Assembly (NCBI GenBank): GCA_020725805.1
Contig: DYEF01000004.1
Span: forward strand, 1 to 32,420
DNA length: 32,420 nucleotides
Source: Bdellovibrio sp.
Lineage (GTDB): Bacteria > Myxococcota > SpSt-1050
Direction: 5' to 3'
Shown here: positions 17,722 through 27,200 of the stretch, piece by piece
How positions within the stretch are numbered: position 1 is the stretch's first letter
Layout: each line of letters opens with the position of its first letter
Notes under the pieces: model-generated
Told to the model about the DNA's origin: nothing
The model's database searches: none
What the model saw: the letters and a program-made list of their open reading frames with translations, nothing else
Made by a program: the position numbers and the translations under genes

Positions 17722-20700
17722 ATGAATAATATCGCTAAATATATGTCCGGAATCCTATTTCTTCTTATATTTTACTTCCTCTCGTGCAGTTCAAATACCG
17801 AGACAGGTACAAATGACGGAGCAAATGATACAGGGATTAAGAAGTGTACCAATTCTGCCCAATGTAAGTCCGATGAGGATTGTATCAACAACATCTGTAT
17901 AAGAAAAAACACAGGCTCCGATGCAGGTACTGACGGCAGTACAGAAGAAAAATGCAGTGAAAATGAAACCAGAAAATGTTTTACCGTAAAAGAGACCGAA
18001 CGCAACAAAGGTATATGCAAAGACGGGACCCAGTACTGCACAGGCGGTAAGTGGGGAAAATGCGAGGGGGAGATTCTTCCTCAGGATGAGAAGTGCAACG
18101 GTCTGGATGATAACTGCAACGGAGTAACCGATGAAGGATGCGAGTGCAAAGAAGGTGAAAAGAGAAGCTGTTATACTGCACCTGAAGAGACTAAATATAC
18201 GGGACTCTGCAAACCCGGCACTCAATTCTGCAAAGATAACAAATGGGGATTATGTGAAGGAGAGATAACCCCAAAACCGGAGACCTGCGAGGGTGTGACT
18301 GACGGCTTTGCACCACTCGATTCAGACTGTGACGGTAAACCTGATTACAGTATAACCAACAAGTGCGGGAAGTGCGGCCCGGAATTCGAGGAAATCTGCG
18401 GAAATCTTGTCGATGACAACTGCAACGGAGAGACAGACGAGGGATGCGTCTGTAAGAGCGGGGCCACTCAAAGCTGCTATACCGGTCCCAAAGAGACACT
18501 GAATAAAGGCATCTGCAAATCCGGCATTCAGGAATGTATTAACGGAAGATGGGGTAACTGCAAAGATGAGGTGCTTCCTCTCAACGACGAGGTATGCGGA
18601 AACTTAAAAGATGACAACTGCAACGGAATAACAGACGAAGGATGTCCCTGTACAGATGGGACGCAGAAAAAGTGCTACACAGGTCCTGCCAATACGGAAG
18701 GTATTGGAACCTGCAGGGCCGGAATCTCGATATGTGAAAACGGAGTTTGGGGAGAGTGCAAGGGAGAAGTTCTTCCCGAAAAGGAGAGCTGTGATAACAT
18801 AAAAGACGGCGAGATACCCAGAGATACAGACTGCAACGGGGAGGTCGATAAGACCGCCGTAAACCTCTGCGGATACTGCGGACCACTACCATCCGAGATT
18901 TGCGGCAACGGTAAGGACGACAACTGCAATAACGAAGTCGATGAAGGGTGTGACTGTAATGCAGATTGTCAATGTTCAGGAGGAGACTGTGAATGTCAGC
19001 CGAGATATAATCAACCCTGTTACGGCGGGCCGGTACAGAATATGGGGAAGGGAATATGCACCAGCGGACTCCACGACTGCGTATTTACAAACGGTAAATG
19101 GCAGTGGACTGAGTGCAAAGGGTATATCCTGCCGGAACCGGCTGAGACCTGTGATGACAAACTTGATAATGACTGCGACGGATATACAGACGAGGGATGC
19201 GAGAACAGCAACTGCAATCCTCAGACCGGTGAGAACTGCACAATAGAGCAGGAATGTGAAGACTGGATGGTCAGAAGCTGCTATACAGGTCCACTCGAGA
19301 CAAGAAATAAGGGGAACTGCCATGACGGCACCCAGAGATGTATAAACGGTTTCTGGGCAAAGGAGTGTACCGGAGAGAAGAAACCAACCGGTGAAGAGTG
19401 TGACGGTACCGATAATGACTGTGACGGCGATATCGACGAGGGATGCGAATGTACACCTTTTATAACAGGAGAATGCTTTAACGGGCCGGTTCCTATCGTA
19501 TTCAGCAGCCCGAACAACAAGAGTATCTGCAAAAAGGGAACACGGACCTGTCTTGAATCCGGGATATGGGGTGAATGCAAAAATGCCGTTCTTCCTACAG
19601 ATGAGATATGCGGCGATGGTCTGGACAATAACTGCAATGGATATGTAGATGAATACTGCGACTGTATGCCCGGACAGAAGAGATTATGTTATACAGGAGA
19701 CCCGAATACACGAGGTGTAGGGGAATGCCGGGACGGAATCGAAGAGTGCACGGTAGAAGGCTGGTCGCGGATATGTACCGGACAGATTTTGCCGTCAAAA
19801 GAGATATGCGGAGACAAGAATGACAATGACTGTAACGGACTGATAGATGATTCGGTTAATGCCTGCGGAAAGTGTGATGAGCCCTGTTACGAAAAAGAGT
19901 ATGACGACCTCTCCGACTGCAGTGCGGACGGGAGAAACTGCAACGGTGTGGAACCAGACCCGAATAATCCGGGTTCAATCACATTGGGCGAGGCGACATT
20001 CCAGACACCGTTTATCTATATTGCCGTGCAGGGCAAAAACGAGATTGCCAAATTAGATACGGTAACAGGTCAGAAGATCTGGCAGAAACCTTCCTACGGA
20101 ACTGACCCTTCGAGGACTGCGGTTGCGATGGATTATTCCGTATGGGTAGGCAACCGCGGATTTAATGCGCCCAACGACCCGAATTACTCAAATGCCGTTC
20201 ATCTCGATATCGACGGCAATCTGGTCTGTCGTGCAGATGTGATAGGAATCTGCAGGGGAATTGCCATCGATGCATACGGATATGTTTGGGCAGGTACTTG
20301 GAACACAAAGAAACTGTACAAAATACATCCATTCGAAGTTGATAAATCCCAGAATCCCCCGAAATGTAAAGTAGAGGCTGTATACGATATTCCGATATCC
20401 GTTTACGGACTTGCGGTTGATGGCAAGGGATACCTCTGGGCATCAACAAACGCAACCCAAACGATTAAACTTGATACCACCACAGGCAATTACACAATGG
20501 TCTCTTTCCTTGCAGCATACGGTATTGCTGTATCACCGAAAAACGGCTGGATATGGTTCGGAAGTTATCATAAGACAGGGTGTGTCAATGCCGTTGAACC
20601 CGACCCGCCATATACAACACACAACACCAATGTAGGATGCGGAGGAATAATCACAGGTGTAACGGTCGATAGAGACGGATACATCTGGGCAACTGCATAT

Positions 20701-21288
20701 ACCAGTACCCACAAACTCTATAAAATTGACCCAAATACGCTTCAGGAGATATGCAGTATTGTCTCCCCCTGCACACCTACAAATCCGAACGGCTGTGATG
20801 CAAGAGGGGTTGCGGAGGATGCAGACGGTAAAATATGGGTGGTAAACAGAAACGGGGGATATGCAAACAGATTTACCAAGGACTGCAAACACGAAAAGAT
20901 GTTTCCGGTCGACCCGGGATACCAGAATTACACCTACTCTGATATGACAGGGCAGCAACTGAGAATCGTGACTACAAAGGAGGGTTATTTCATTCAGAAC
21001 TTCGACTCGGGTTATACAAATCCGCAGTGGTACTCAATAACCTTCGATTCGGTAGTACCTCAGGACACATCAATAGAACTCAGGACCAGAGCGGCCGATA
21101 CAGCAGGAGAATTGCAGACCAATCCGACTCAGTGGTGTGGTCCGTTTACGAAATCCCCTGCCGACCTTACACAATGCAGATTCCTCAATGGCCACAGATG
21201 GCTGCAGATCGAGGTAAAACTATCGACCAAAAAGGACGGAGTAAAGCCCTCTGTCAGTAATATAAAGGTCTTCTGGGCAAGAGAGTAA
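17722..21288 (+). CDS. Giant lipoprotein with MopE-like Cys-rich metal-binding repeats and a C-terminal propeller
   Basis: The 1188-residue protein has a lipoprotein signal with lipobox FLSC (Cys22). From about residue 70 to 715 it contains eight copies of the MopE-type motif, such as DDNCNGVTDEGC, DNDCDGYTDEGC and DNNCNGYVDEYC; the last copy is degenerate (DNDCNGLIDDS). Most copies are followed by SCYTGP, G-x-C, C-x-x-G-x-W-x-x-C and E-x-LP, giving a unit of about 70-85 residues. The Asp/Asn-rich loops probably bind calcium or copper. Residues about 764-1058 form a propeller-like domain with repeated GY-(V/I/L)-W-A and KLYKIDP units, resembling NHL or virginiamycin-lyase-like folds. The last 130 residues look like a beta-sandwich. 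It is likely surface-exposed; function unknown. Confidence 0.75.
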   Translation: MNNIAKYMSGILFLLIFYFLSCSSNTETGTNDGANDTGIKKCTNSAQCKSDEDCINNICIRKNTGSDAGTDGSTEEKCSENETRKCFTVKETERNKGICKDGTQYCTGGKWGKCEGEILPQDEKCNGLDDNCNGVTDEGCECKEGEKRSCYTAPEETKYTGLCKPGTQFCKDNKWGLCEGEITPKPETCEGVTDGFAPLDSDCDGKPDYSITNKCGKCGPEFEEICGNLVDDNCNGETDEGCVCKSGATQSCYTGPKETLNKGICKSGIQECINGRWGNCKDEVLPLNDEVCGNLKDDNCNGITDEGCPCTDGTQKKCYTGPANTEGIGTCRAGISICENGVWGECKGEVLPEKESCDNIKDGEIPRDTDCNGEVDKTAVNLCGYCGPLPSEICGNGKDDNCNNEVDEGCDCNADCQCSGGDCECQPRYNQPCYGGPVQNMGKGICTSGLHDCVFTNGKWQWTECKGYILPEPAETCDDKLDNDCDGYTDEGCENSNCNPQTGENCTIEQECEDWMVRSCYTGPLETRNKGNCHDGTQRCINGFWAKECTGEKKPTGEECDGTDNDCDGDIDEGCECTPFITGECFNGPVPIVFSSPNNKSICKKGTRTCLESGIWGECKNAVLPTDEICGDGLDNNCNGYVDEYCDCMPGQKRLCYTGDPNTRGVGECRDGIEECTVEGWSRICTGQILPSKEICGDKNDNDCNGLIDDSVNACGKCDEPCYEKEYDDLSDCSADGRNCNGVEPDPNNPGSITLGEATFQTPFIYIAVQGKNEIAKLDTVTGQKIWQKPSYGTDPSRTAVAMDYSVWVGNRGFNAPNDPNYSNAVHLDIDGNLVCRADVIGICRGIAIDAYGYVWAGTWNTKKLYKIHPFEVDKSQNPPKCKVEAVYDIPISVYGLAVDGKGYLWASTNATQTIKLDTTTGNYTMVSFLAAYGIAVSPKNGWIWFGSYHKTGCVNAVEPDPPYTTHNTNVGCGGIITGVTVDRDGYIWATAYTSTHKLYKIDPNTLQEICSIVSPCTPTNPNGCDARGVAEDADGKIWVVNRNGGYANRFTKDCKHEKMFPVDPGYQNYTYSDMTGQQLRIVTTKEGYFIQNFDSGYTNPQWYSITFDSVVPQDTSIELRTRAADTAGELQTNPTQWCGPFTKSPADLTQCRFLNGHRWLQIEVKLSTKKDGVKPSVSNIKVFWARE

Positions 21289-21296
21289 AAATTAAT

Positions 21297-21323
21297 TTGA
21301 CTTTATAGAACTTTTGGTATAGA
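21297..21323 (+). promoter_or_regulatory. Candidate promoter for rpmE-epmA
   Basis: TTGACT (21297-21302) and TATAGA (21318-21323) are 15 bases apart, shorter than ideal. It is directly after the stop of the MopE-like gene and is followed by CAGG-ATT-CCTG with TTTT (21327-21341 region), a small hairpin in the rpmE leader. Confidence 0.35.
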
Positions 21324-21354
21324 AGCAGGATTCCTGTTTTGGAGGTTATTTAAG

Positions 21355-21585
21355 ATGAAAGAAAAGATTCATCCGGAATATCAGGACTGCACAATTACCT
21401 GTGCCTGCGGCAATGTAATCAAAACCAAGTCAACCCGTAAGGATTTCTCTGTTGAAATCTGTTCGAACTGCCACCCCTTCTTCACAGGCAAACAGAAGAT
21501 TATCGATACAGCCGGAAGAGTAGATAAGTTTATGAAGAAATACGGCAAGACAATGCAGAAGAAGGAAGAGCCCAAAAAGGAATAA
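21355..21585 (+). CDS. rpmE: 50S ribosomal protein L31, zinc-binding form
   Basis: The 76-residue protein has the zinc ligands Cys16, Cys18, Cys36 and Cys39 in CACG and CSNC, so it is the C+ form of L31. KEKIHPEY and [20 protein letters not shown] are family hallmarks. A short Lys/Glu-rich tail follows. GGAGG lies nine bases before the ATG. epmA begins 18 bases after its stop, so the genes are probably one transcript. Confidence 0.97.
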   Translation: MKEKIHPEYQDCTITCACGNVIKTKSTRKDFSVEICSNCHPFFTGKQKIIDTAGRVDKFMKKYGKTMQKKEEPKKE

Positions 21586-21603
21586 ACCTTTTCGGTCCTA
21601 TTA

Positions 21604-22602
21604 ATGAAAATAACGAAAAAACTTATCAGAATCCGCGGGGAATTGCTTGATTCTGTAAATGTCTTTTTCAAGAAACGGGGTTTTCTAAGAGTAGAAACAC
21701 CTGCGATATATCTCTGTGAAGAGAGCAACCCTCACATTAAGAGTATAAGGGTATTACTGAACAGTTCAGGGAATAAGGCAATAAATGCCACACTTATTAC
21801 TTCACCCGAGATTTATATGAAACGGCTGCTTGCCGAAGGATTCGGGAATATCTATCAGATCTGCAGATTTTACAGAGATGATGAATCTACCATACTTCAT
21901 AATCCCGAATTTACGGGACTTGAATTCTACGAGATAAACAGGAATTACTTTGATACTATGGATACGACAGAGGAGATGATCAAATACCTTGCAGAATCAA
22001 ACTCTCTAAAAGTCAGAAACAGAAAAAACAGACCTCTTGACCTTTCTAAACCATTTGACAGAGTCAGTGTTCTTAGTCTGTTATATGAATACGGATTAAA
22101 ACTCAATTCACTGGAAGATAAGGAAGAACTGAGCTCAAAACTTAAAGGCAGGATAAACATCAGCGAATCTGACAGCTACGATGATATCTTCTTCAAATTC
22201 TTTCTCACATATATCGAACCACACCTCGGGAGCGAGCATCCGCTCTTTCTTTATGACTATCCGCCTTCAATGTGTTCTATGGCCAGAATATCCGAAAAAG
22301 ACGGCATAAGGGTATCGGAGAGATACGAACTCTATATAAACGGTATTGAGATCTGCAACGGATTTACAGAACTGACAGACCCGAAAGAACAGGCAGAGCG
22401 TCTCTCGGCGGACCTCGCAGCAAAAGGTGCGGGGAAAGATTACGACAGGGTATTTGTAGAGGCACTGAAAAGACTTCCCGAATGCTCCGGAAACGCAATC
22501 GGCCTCGACAGATTATTTATGGTCCTTTTGAACTTGCAAAGTATAAAAGATATTATACTCTTCCCTCTGGATGAAGAGATAAGACTATATGAAAAATCCT
22601 GA
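21604..22602 (+). CDS. epmA: EF-P lysine lysyltransferase (EpmA/PoxA/GenX, LysRS-like)
   Basis: The 332-residue protein is a class II LysRS-like catalytic core without the N-terminal anticodon-binding domain, the size expected for EpmA (about 325 residues). Motif 1 includes FLRVETPAI, motif 2 is CRFYRDDESTILHNPEFTGL (about 87-106), and motif 3 is GNAIGLDRLFMVL, with the ATP-binding Arg303. EpmA attaches beta-lysine to a Lys of elongation factor P, which helps ribosomes pass polyproline stretches. Neither efp nor epmB (lysine 2,3-aminomutase) is in this window. It follows rpmE and overlaps the next gene by 14 bases. A short stand-alone LysRS paralogue of other function is the alternative. Confidence 0.9.
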   Translation: MKITKKLIRIRGELLDSVNVFFKKRGFLRVETPAIYLCEESNPHIKSIRVLLNSSGNKAINATLITSPEIYMKRLLAEGFGNIYQICRFYRDDESTILHNPEFTGLEFYEINRNYFDTMDTTEEMIKYLAESNSLKVRNRKNRPLDLSKPFDRVSVLSLLYEYGLKLNSLEDKEELSSKLKGRINISESDSYDDIFFKFFLTYIEPHLGSEHPLFLYDYPPSMCSMARISEKDGIRVSERYELYINGIEICNGFTELTDPKEQAERLSADLAAKGAGKDYDRVFVEALKRLPECSGNAIGLDRLFMVLLNLQSIKDIILFPLDEEIRLYEKS

Positions 22603-23251
22603 CATAATTCCATTCATACTGCTTGCCGCTCTGATATCTCTTTCTTTTGAAAGAGAAAAGGCCGAAATCTCCGGCAAACCACTCAAATGGGAGAAGATGC
22701 CTGTAAAGTACCATATAAACAAATATTGTTACAAACCTATCGACAGCGAAAAGTGTATGGGGGCTGTGGTAAATTCATTTAAGACATGGGAATCACCGGA
22801 GTGCACATCTCTGAAATTCGAAAGAGGAGAAGATACCGGGGAGGCAAAGGGGTCATTCAATTCCCTTGATATAAAATCAAACAGAAATATTGTGGTATGG
22901 TATTTTACGGACTGGCCATATGAACCGAACGGGCTGGCACTTACCACCGTAACATACGATGACAAGACCGGCAAAATCTATGACGCGGATATTGAACTCA
23001 ACGGATTCAATTACAGATTCGATGTGGTTGAAACCACTCCCTCTTCCTATACTGATATTCAGAACACAATAACTCACGAAATCGGCCATATGATAGGGCT
23101 CGACCATACTTTTGAACCATCAAGCGTTATGTATCCGACTGCCAGAGCAGGCGAGATAAAAAAGAGGAAACTCTCGGATGACGATATAAAAGGGGTATGT
23201 GAAATCTACAGTAATGACAGCGGGTGCAGCTGCTCTACTATCTCTTATTAA
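22589..23251 (+). CDS. Secreted matrixin-like zinc metalloprotease (M10-type) with C-terminal SGCSCS tail
   Basis: The 220-residue protein has a hydrophobic N-terminal segment (about residues 7-18), probably a signal peptide without a clear cleavage motif. The zinc site is HEIGHMIGLDH (His163, Glu164, His167, His173), followed by the Met-turn VMYP (Met181), which makes it a metzincin of the matrixin type. LSDDDIKGVCEIY is the usual C-terminal helix of matrixins. The protein then stops in NDSGCSCSTISY (Cys213, Cys215), a tail shared with the protease at 8207-9670. No propeptide cysteine switch is evident. It overlaps epmA by 14 bases and the convergent gene at 23238 by 14 bases. Confidence 0.85.
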   Translation: MKNPDIIPFILLAALISLSFEREKAEISGKPLKWEKMPVKYHINKYCYKPIDSEKCMGAVVNSFKTWESPECTSLKFERGEDTGEAKGSFNSLDIKSNRNIVVWYFTDWPYEPNGLALTTVTYDDKTGKIYDADIELNGFNYRFDVVETTPSSYTDIQNTITHEIGHMIGLDHTFEPSSVMYPTARAGEIKKRKLSDDDIKGVCEIYSNDSGCSCSTISY

Positions 23252-24215
23252 GCACTATAATCCCGAGGTCGTTATTGCCCTTCCTGAGTTCGACATTCTT
23301 CTGCGCGCTGCTATATGTAATGTTCCCGTTGGAGTCGATTCCGTACAATATCAGGCTGTAAACACCTTCACTCAGGTCCTGATTCATATACTGCTGCGGA
23401 ACGCAGGAGAGGGTCTTGTCCAGAAATACAGCCCCTCCGGATGGTGCCGAAAGAATAATCCTGACATTCGTTACATCTGCCTCATTACAGGTCTTGTTTT
23501 CTGACCCGAAAGTCCATCCGATACTGAAAATCGCCTTTGTATAGACTCTCTTGAGAACGACTGTACCGACATCGTTATCACCGAAATTAAGGGTCTTTTC
23601 AAATTCGGCATAATAGAGAGGTACTCCGGCAATATCATAACCTGTAAGTTGTATAAGATACTTTTTCTTTGGTGCAAAGGCCGTAATCGTCCCTCCCTTG
23701 TCAGCACACTTCACATAATCATCGAACTCAACCGAACCGGAAGGGTTGATGATTTTAATACCTATTTTGGATACACCGGCCTGAATACAGTCTGTATTCG
23801 AAGGGGATTCAAATGCCCACGACAGAGTCAGGTCCGCGAGGACATACTCCATATCAATCAGAACTACTCTTCCGTTAATATCTGCGCTGGAAGAACCTGA
23901 ATATCTTATCTCCCCGTTCAATCCGTAACCGACCAGAACGACGCTGTATGTGTCAGGTACGAAATTCGTCACAGTTACTCCCATATAATCACAGGAAAAA
24001 TTATTCTCGTATTCAAGACTTCCGTCAGAATTATATACCTCTAGACCTATTACCACCACACCGGCCTCAGAACAGGAAATGTTATTCGGGAATTTCCAGT
24101 TAATCTTCAGCTCTCCCGAACCACCCTGCGGAGGAGAAACTCCTCCACAGGAAAGAAATAATATTGTAATCGGAAAAATTGCAAAAACTTTAACAACATT
24201 ATAGTTCGGGCTCAT
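23238..24215 (-). CDS. Lipoprotein of three tandem 95-residue W/Cys-pair repeats
   Basis: The 325-residue protein has a lipoprotein signal with lipobox FLSC (Cys23). The mature part is almost entirely three repeats, at about 36-126, 128-224 and 229-325. Each has W-x-F near its start (Trp40, 133, 234), a Cys pair 27-28 residues apart (48/75, 143/170, 243/271), a central DG or SG turn, and (L/V)-x-GY/YG-x-(D/N) before a closing strand. These look like disulfide-closed beta-sandwich domains. I do not recognise a named family. GAGGTG precedes the ATG. It lies 21 bases after the stop of the giant lipoprotein and is probably its co-expressed partner. Confidence 0.68.
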   Translation of the reverse strand: MSPNYNVVKVFAIFPITILFLSCGGVSPPQGGSGELKINWKFPNNISCSEAGVVVIGLEVYNSDGSLEYENNFSCDYMGVTVTNFVPDTYSVVLVGYGLNGEIRYSGSSSADINGRVVLIDMEYVLADLTLSWAFESPSNTDCIQAGVSKIGIKIINPSGSVEFDDYVKCADKGGTITAFAPKKKYLIQLTGYDIAGVPLYYAEFEKTLNFGDNDVGTVVLKRVYTKAIFSIGWTFGSENKTCNEADVTNVRIILSAPSGGAVFLDKTLSCVPQQYMNQDLSEGVYSLILYGIDSNGNITYSSAQKNVELRKGNNDLGIIVLNKR

Positions 24216-24236
24216 AAGTACACCTCAAATAAAAGT

Positions 24237-27200
24237 TTAGTATGTCACCGACCCTTTTATGTACCAGAGAACCTTGCTGCTCATCTCACCCTTCAGATAT
24301 GTCTGTACAGTTACTCCCGTAGCATCCTTTATGTAAGGCGCCTGCAGCGAGACTGTATCAAAGTAACAGTAATCGGACTGCAACTGAAGTGTCTTGTTCA
24401 GTTTCATAACATTGTTGGTGTAGCATATACGGTAGTTCGAGTTGGCAGGGTCAATCTGGCAGATTGTAACCTGTGTAGGTGATGAATAGGTAAATACCGC
24501 CTTATACGGAGGTTTCTCCGGTACAACAAACTCCGAAGGTCCGCTTATAACAGGCGGAGGAGGCAGTTCATCCGAGAGCGATGCGGCAGTAGTAAATTTG
24601 ACGATTGCACCCGGCTGATTGACAAAATGACTATCGCATACCTTAAAATTGAACTCTCTCAACTCTCCGTTGGCCATACTGAATGTACCATTCGGACAGA
24701 GCAGATTGATTCCGGGAGTTGCCGGATTTGCACCCGAGCACTGACCGGCGGACGGATAGGGAGAGGCAACCAGATTTATTGCATCCGACCAGGCCATAAT
24801 CGTCTCTTTGAAGATGTTCGTATTGGAATCCCACTTGTTATTACCGGCATTCCAGATAGTATCACCATTGGTATCAAAGAAGAGTTCGACAGGCAGATTT
24901 CTGGTATTATCATCATCCGCATCAAAGAAGGGTTCTGCAAGGTCCACAAACGGCTCACTCGCCGATATCGTATCTCCTCCGACTGTATTCAACCAGTTAT
25001 TACAGGCGGGCGGGTCGTACGAAGAGATATCAATTCTGCGACACTTCTGGTCACTGCCGGCATCGAACTTCTGAGCCTGAGGAGTTGTAAATATATTCTC
25101 TCTCCACATCTCTGAACCGGTAAATTCACCGTTTCCGTCATTGTCATAGAATTCTTCTTCTCCGGTTGTAACCGCAACAATTGAAACTATCGTATCTCTC
25201 GGATTGCTTGTCCCGTTGAACGGTTCACCGGCGATGGGTGTAGTATCATATGGATATGGCTCGGAGGTTCTTATCGATGCTGTAGCAGTACCAAGATATG
25301 CCTCCCAGTCATTCGGGAACTGCGCCTGTGCGGTTGCCCTGTCGTATGTAAGGGCCTGTGAAGTCATAAGACCAGCCTCTGTTCTGAAGTGAACAGTCGT
25401 TGCCTTTTCGACCTTATTTGTATATCTGTCACCAAGAGAGACCTTGCAGGGTATTTCAACAGGTGAACCACCCATTGTTGCAACTATCTTCTTCTCACAG
25501 GTGAAATTTACATACCGGGCAGACGGCTTTGCACCAATGATTGCTATCGCAGGAGATACTCCCCTGACTGTAATACCGGGCAGTGACGAAGAAGCCGTTA
25601 CAGTGAAAGTAGTGGCAACGGTTCCGGACTTTATAGTTGCATACACCATTCCGCTGTCATCAGTATATGCATACGGCGGAATGATGGCTATACCACCCGG
25701 TGAATTGCTGAGTGTAAAATCAACTCTCTGATTCTTCGGGAATCTCTGGCCTATATTATCAAAAACCTTAAATCCAATAATTGCCGTCTCATTGAACCCG
25801 GAGCCCTTGGCACCCATAACATCACTGGTAATAAACTGATACATTATTGAACCGAGTGTTACAAAATTGACATAGGTCGAGTTGGAGATAACCTTGTTGT
25901 CGGGTGTTGTAAATTTACCCTCTACCCTTGCAAGTGCTGCCGTTGGTCCGCTTATCAGTTTTGCCGAAGCATTTCCGTTGCTGTTGAGCTGAACCGTAAT
26001 ATCCTTGTGCTGTATATCATTGTAGACACACTGGGGAGCCGGATCCATACATTCCAGAGTTCCGTCAGTTGTCGTAATCTTTACTGCACCTGTCTTGACT
26101 GGTGCATTCGTATTATCGAAGACAAAGGCAGTAATCGTCGTCCTGGAATCTCCGTCTGCAATCAGCGAAAGGTCAGATGAAACAACGCTGATAAAATAAT
26201 TGGTAAGTGCATCGGCAGGTCTGATAATAATTGTGATTTTTCTGACCGGTGTCTTATTGCCGCAGAAATACTGCGCACTTACATCTGCCGCTCCCGGAGC
26301 AGAACCACCGAACATTGTAACAGTTGCCTCACTGTTATTGTTCGTAAGAACAACTATCTCCTGTTCACCGTTGCTGAACTTTCCGAGAGTCGTCTTGATC
26401 TGAACCGGCACATTGGGTCCTATCGGCTGATTAAACTGGTCCCTGATATCCTTAACCGTAATAACAGTGGAATCTGTTCCATTTGCCTGAATAACGGCAT
26501 TTGAGGCCTCAAGTCTGAATGCACAGGGGCCGGTTGCATTGGGGTCATTCATAATTCCAAGCGATGTAATCGTTGCGCTCTGGTCGTAACTCTTTTCATC
26601 GGCGCTTGGGTCAAATGAATATGTAATCTTCACATTGGCGGAGACATTCTGGGTCTGTCCCGAATCCCCTGCCACATCGTCAAATACTGCAAATATACCT
26701 TTGATACCGCCCGAAAAATCGGATATAGTGGTCTGCTCAGTGCATATATAAGACTGACAACTCCTTCCTGTCGAGACTTTCATCCCGAGGTCGTCATTAA
26801 TTACAGGAGATTTTCCGTCGATACCGATCTTGCCCAATGTAAACATAGTTATAATTGCCGACTTAGTAGGAGGATTCAATCTTTCATCCTTGATTTCATA
26901 TCCAAAGTCCTGTGTGCTTCCGTCGGCAAGGTTAAAATTGGTCGGGCAAATAACACTAAGATTAGGCGAGTTCTGGTTACAGACATTACCTATAGCAACG
27001 GCACCTGACCACAGTACATAGGTTTTTAACCACACAAGCGAATTGTCATTCGGGTCGGAATGGGCATCCCATACTCCGTTACCCGGAGTATATTTGGCGT
27101 CCGCATTTGTATCGATATACAATTCTGCGCAGTTGTAAGGCTTATTCTGAGTCCTTAGTGTCTCGTCTGCAGGGGTTGCTCCGTCACAATATCCGTTATC

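Noticed and set aside
17772-19798. Several Ser/Leu/Arg-rich frames on the minus strand opposite the MopE-like repeats
   Set aside because: They arise from the repeated Cys/Asp/Gly codons of the real gene and mirror its repeat structure; they have no ribosome sites or family features.
24627-25115. 162-codon + strand frame opposite the giant lipoprotein
   Set aside because: It lies antisense to a module that is clearly coding and repeated three times; the product has no recognisable feature.
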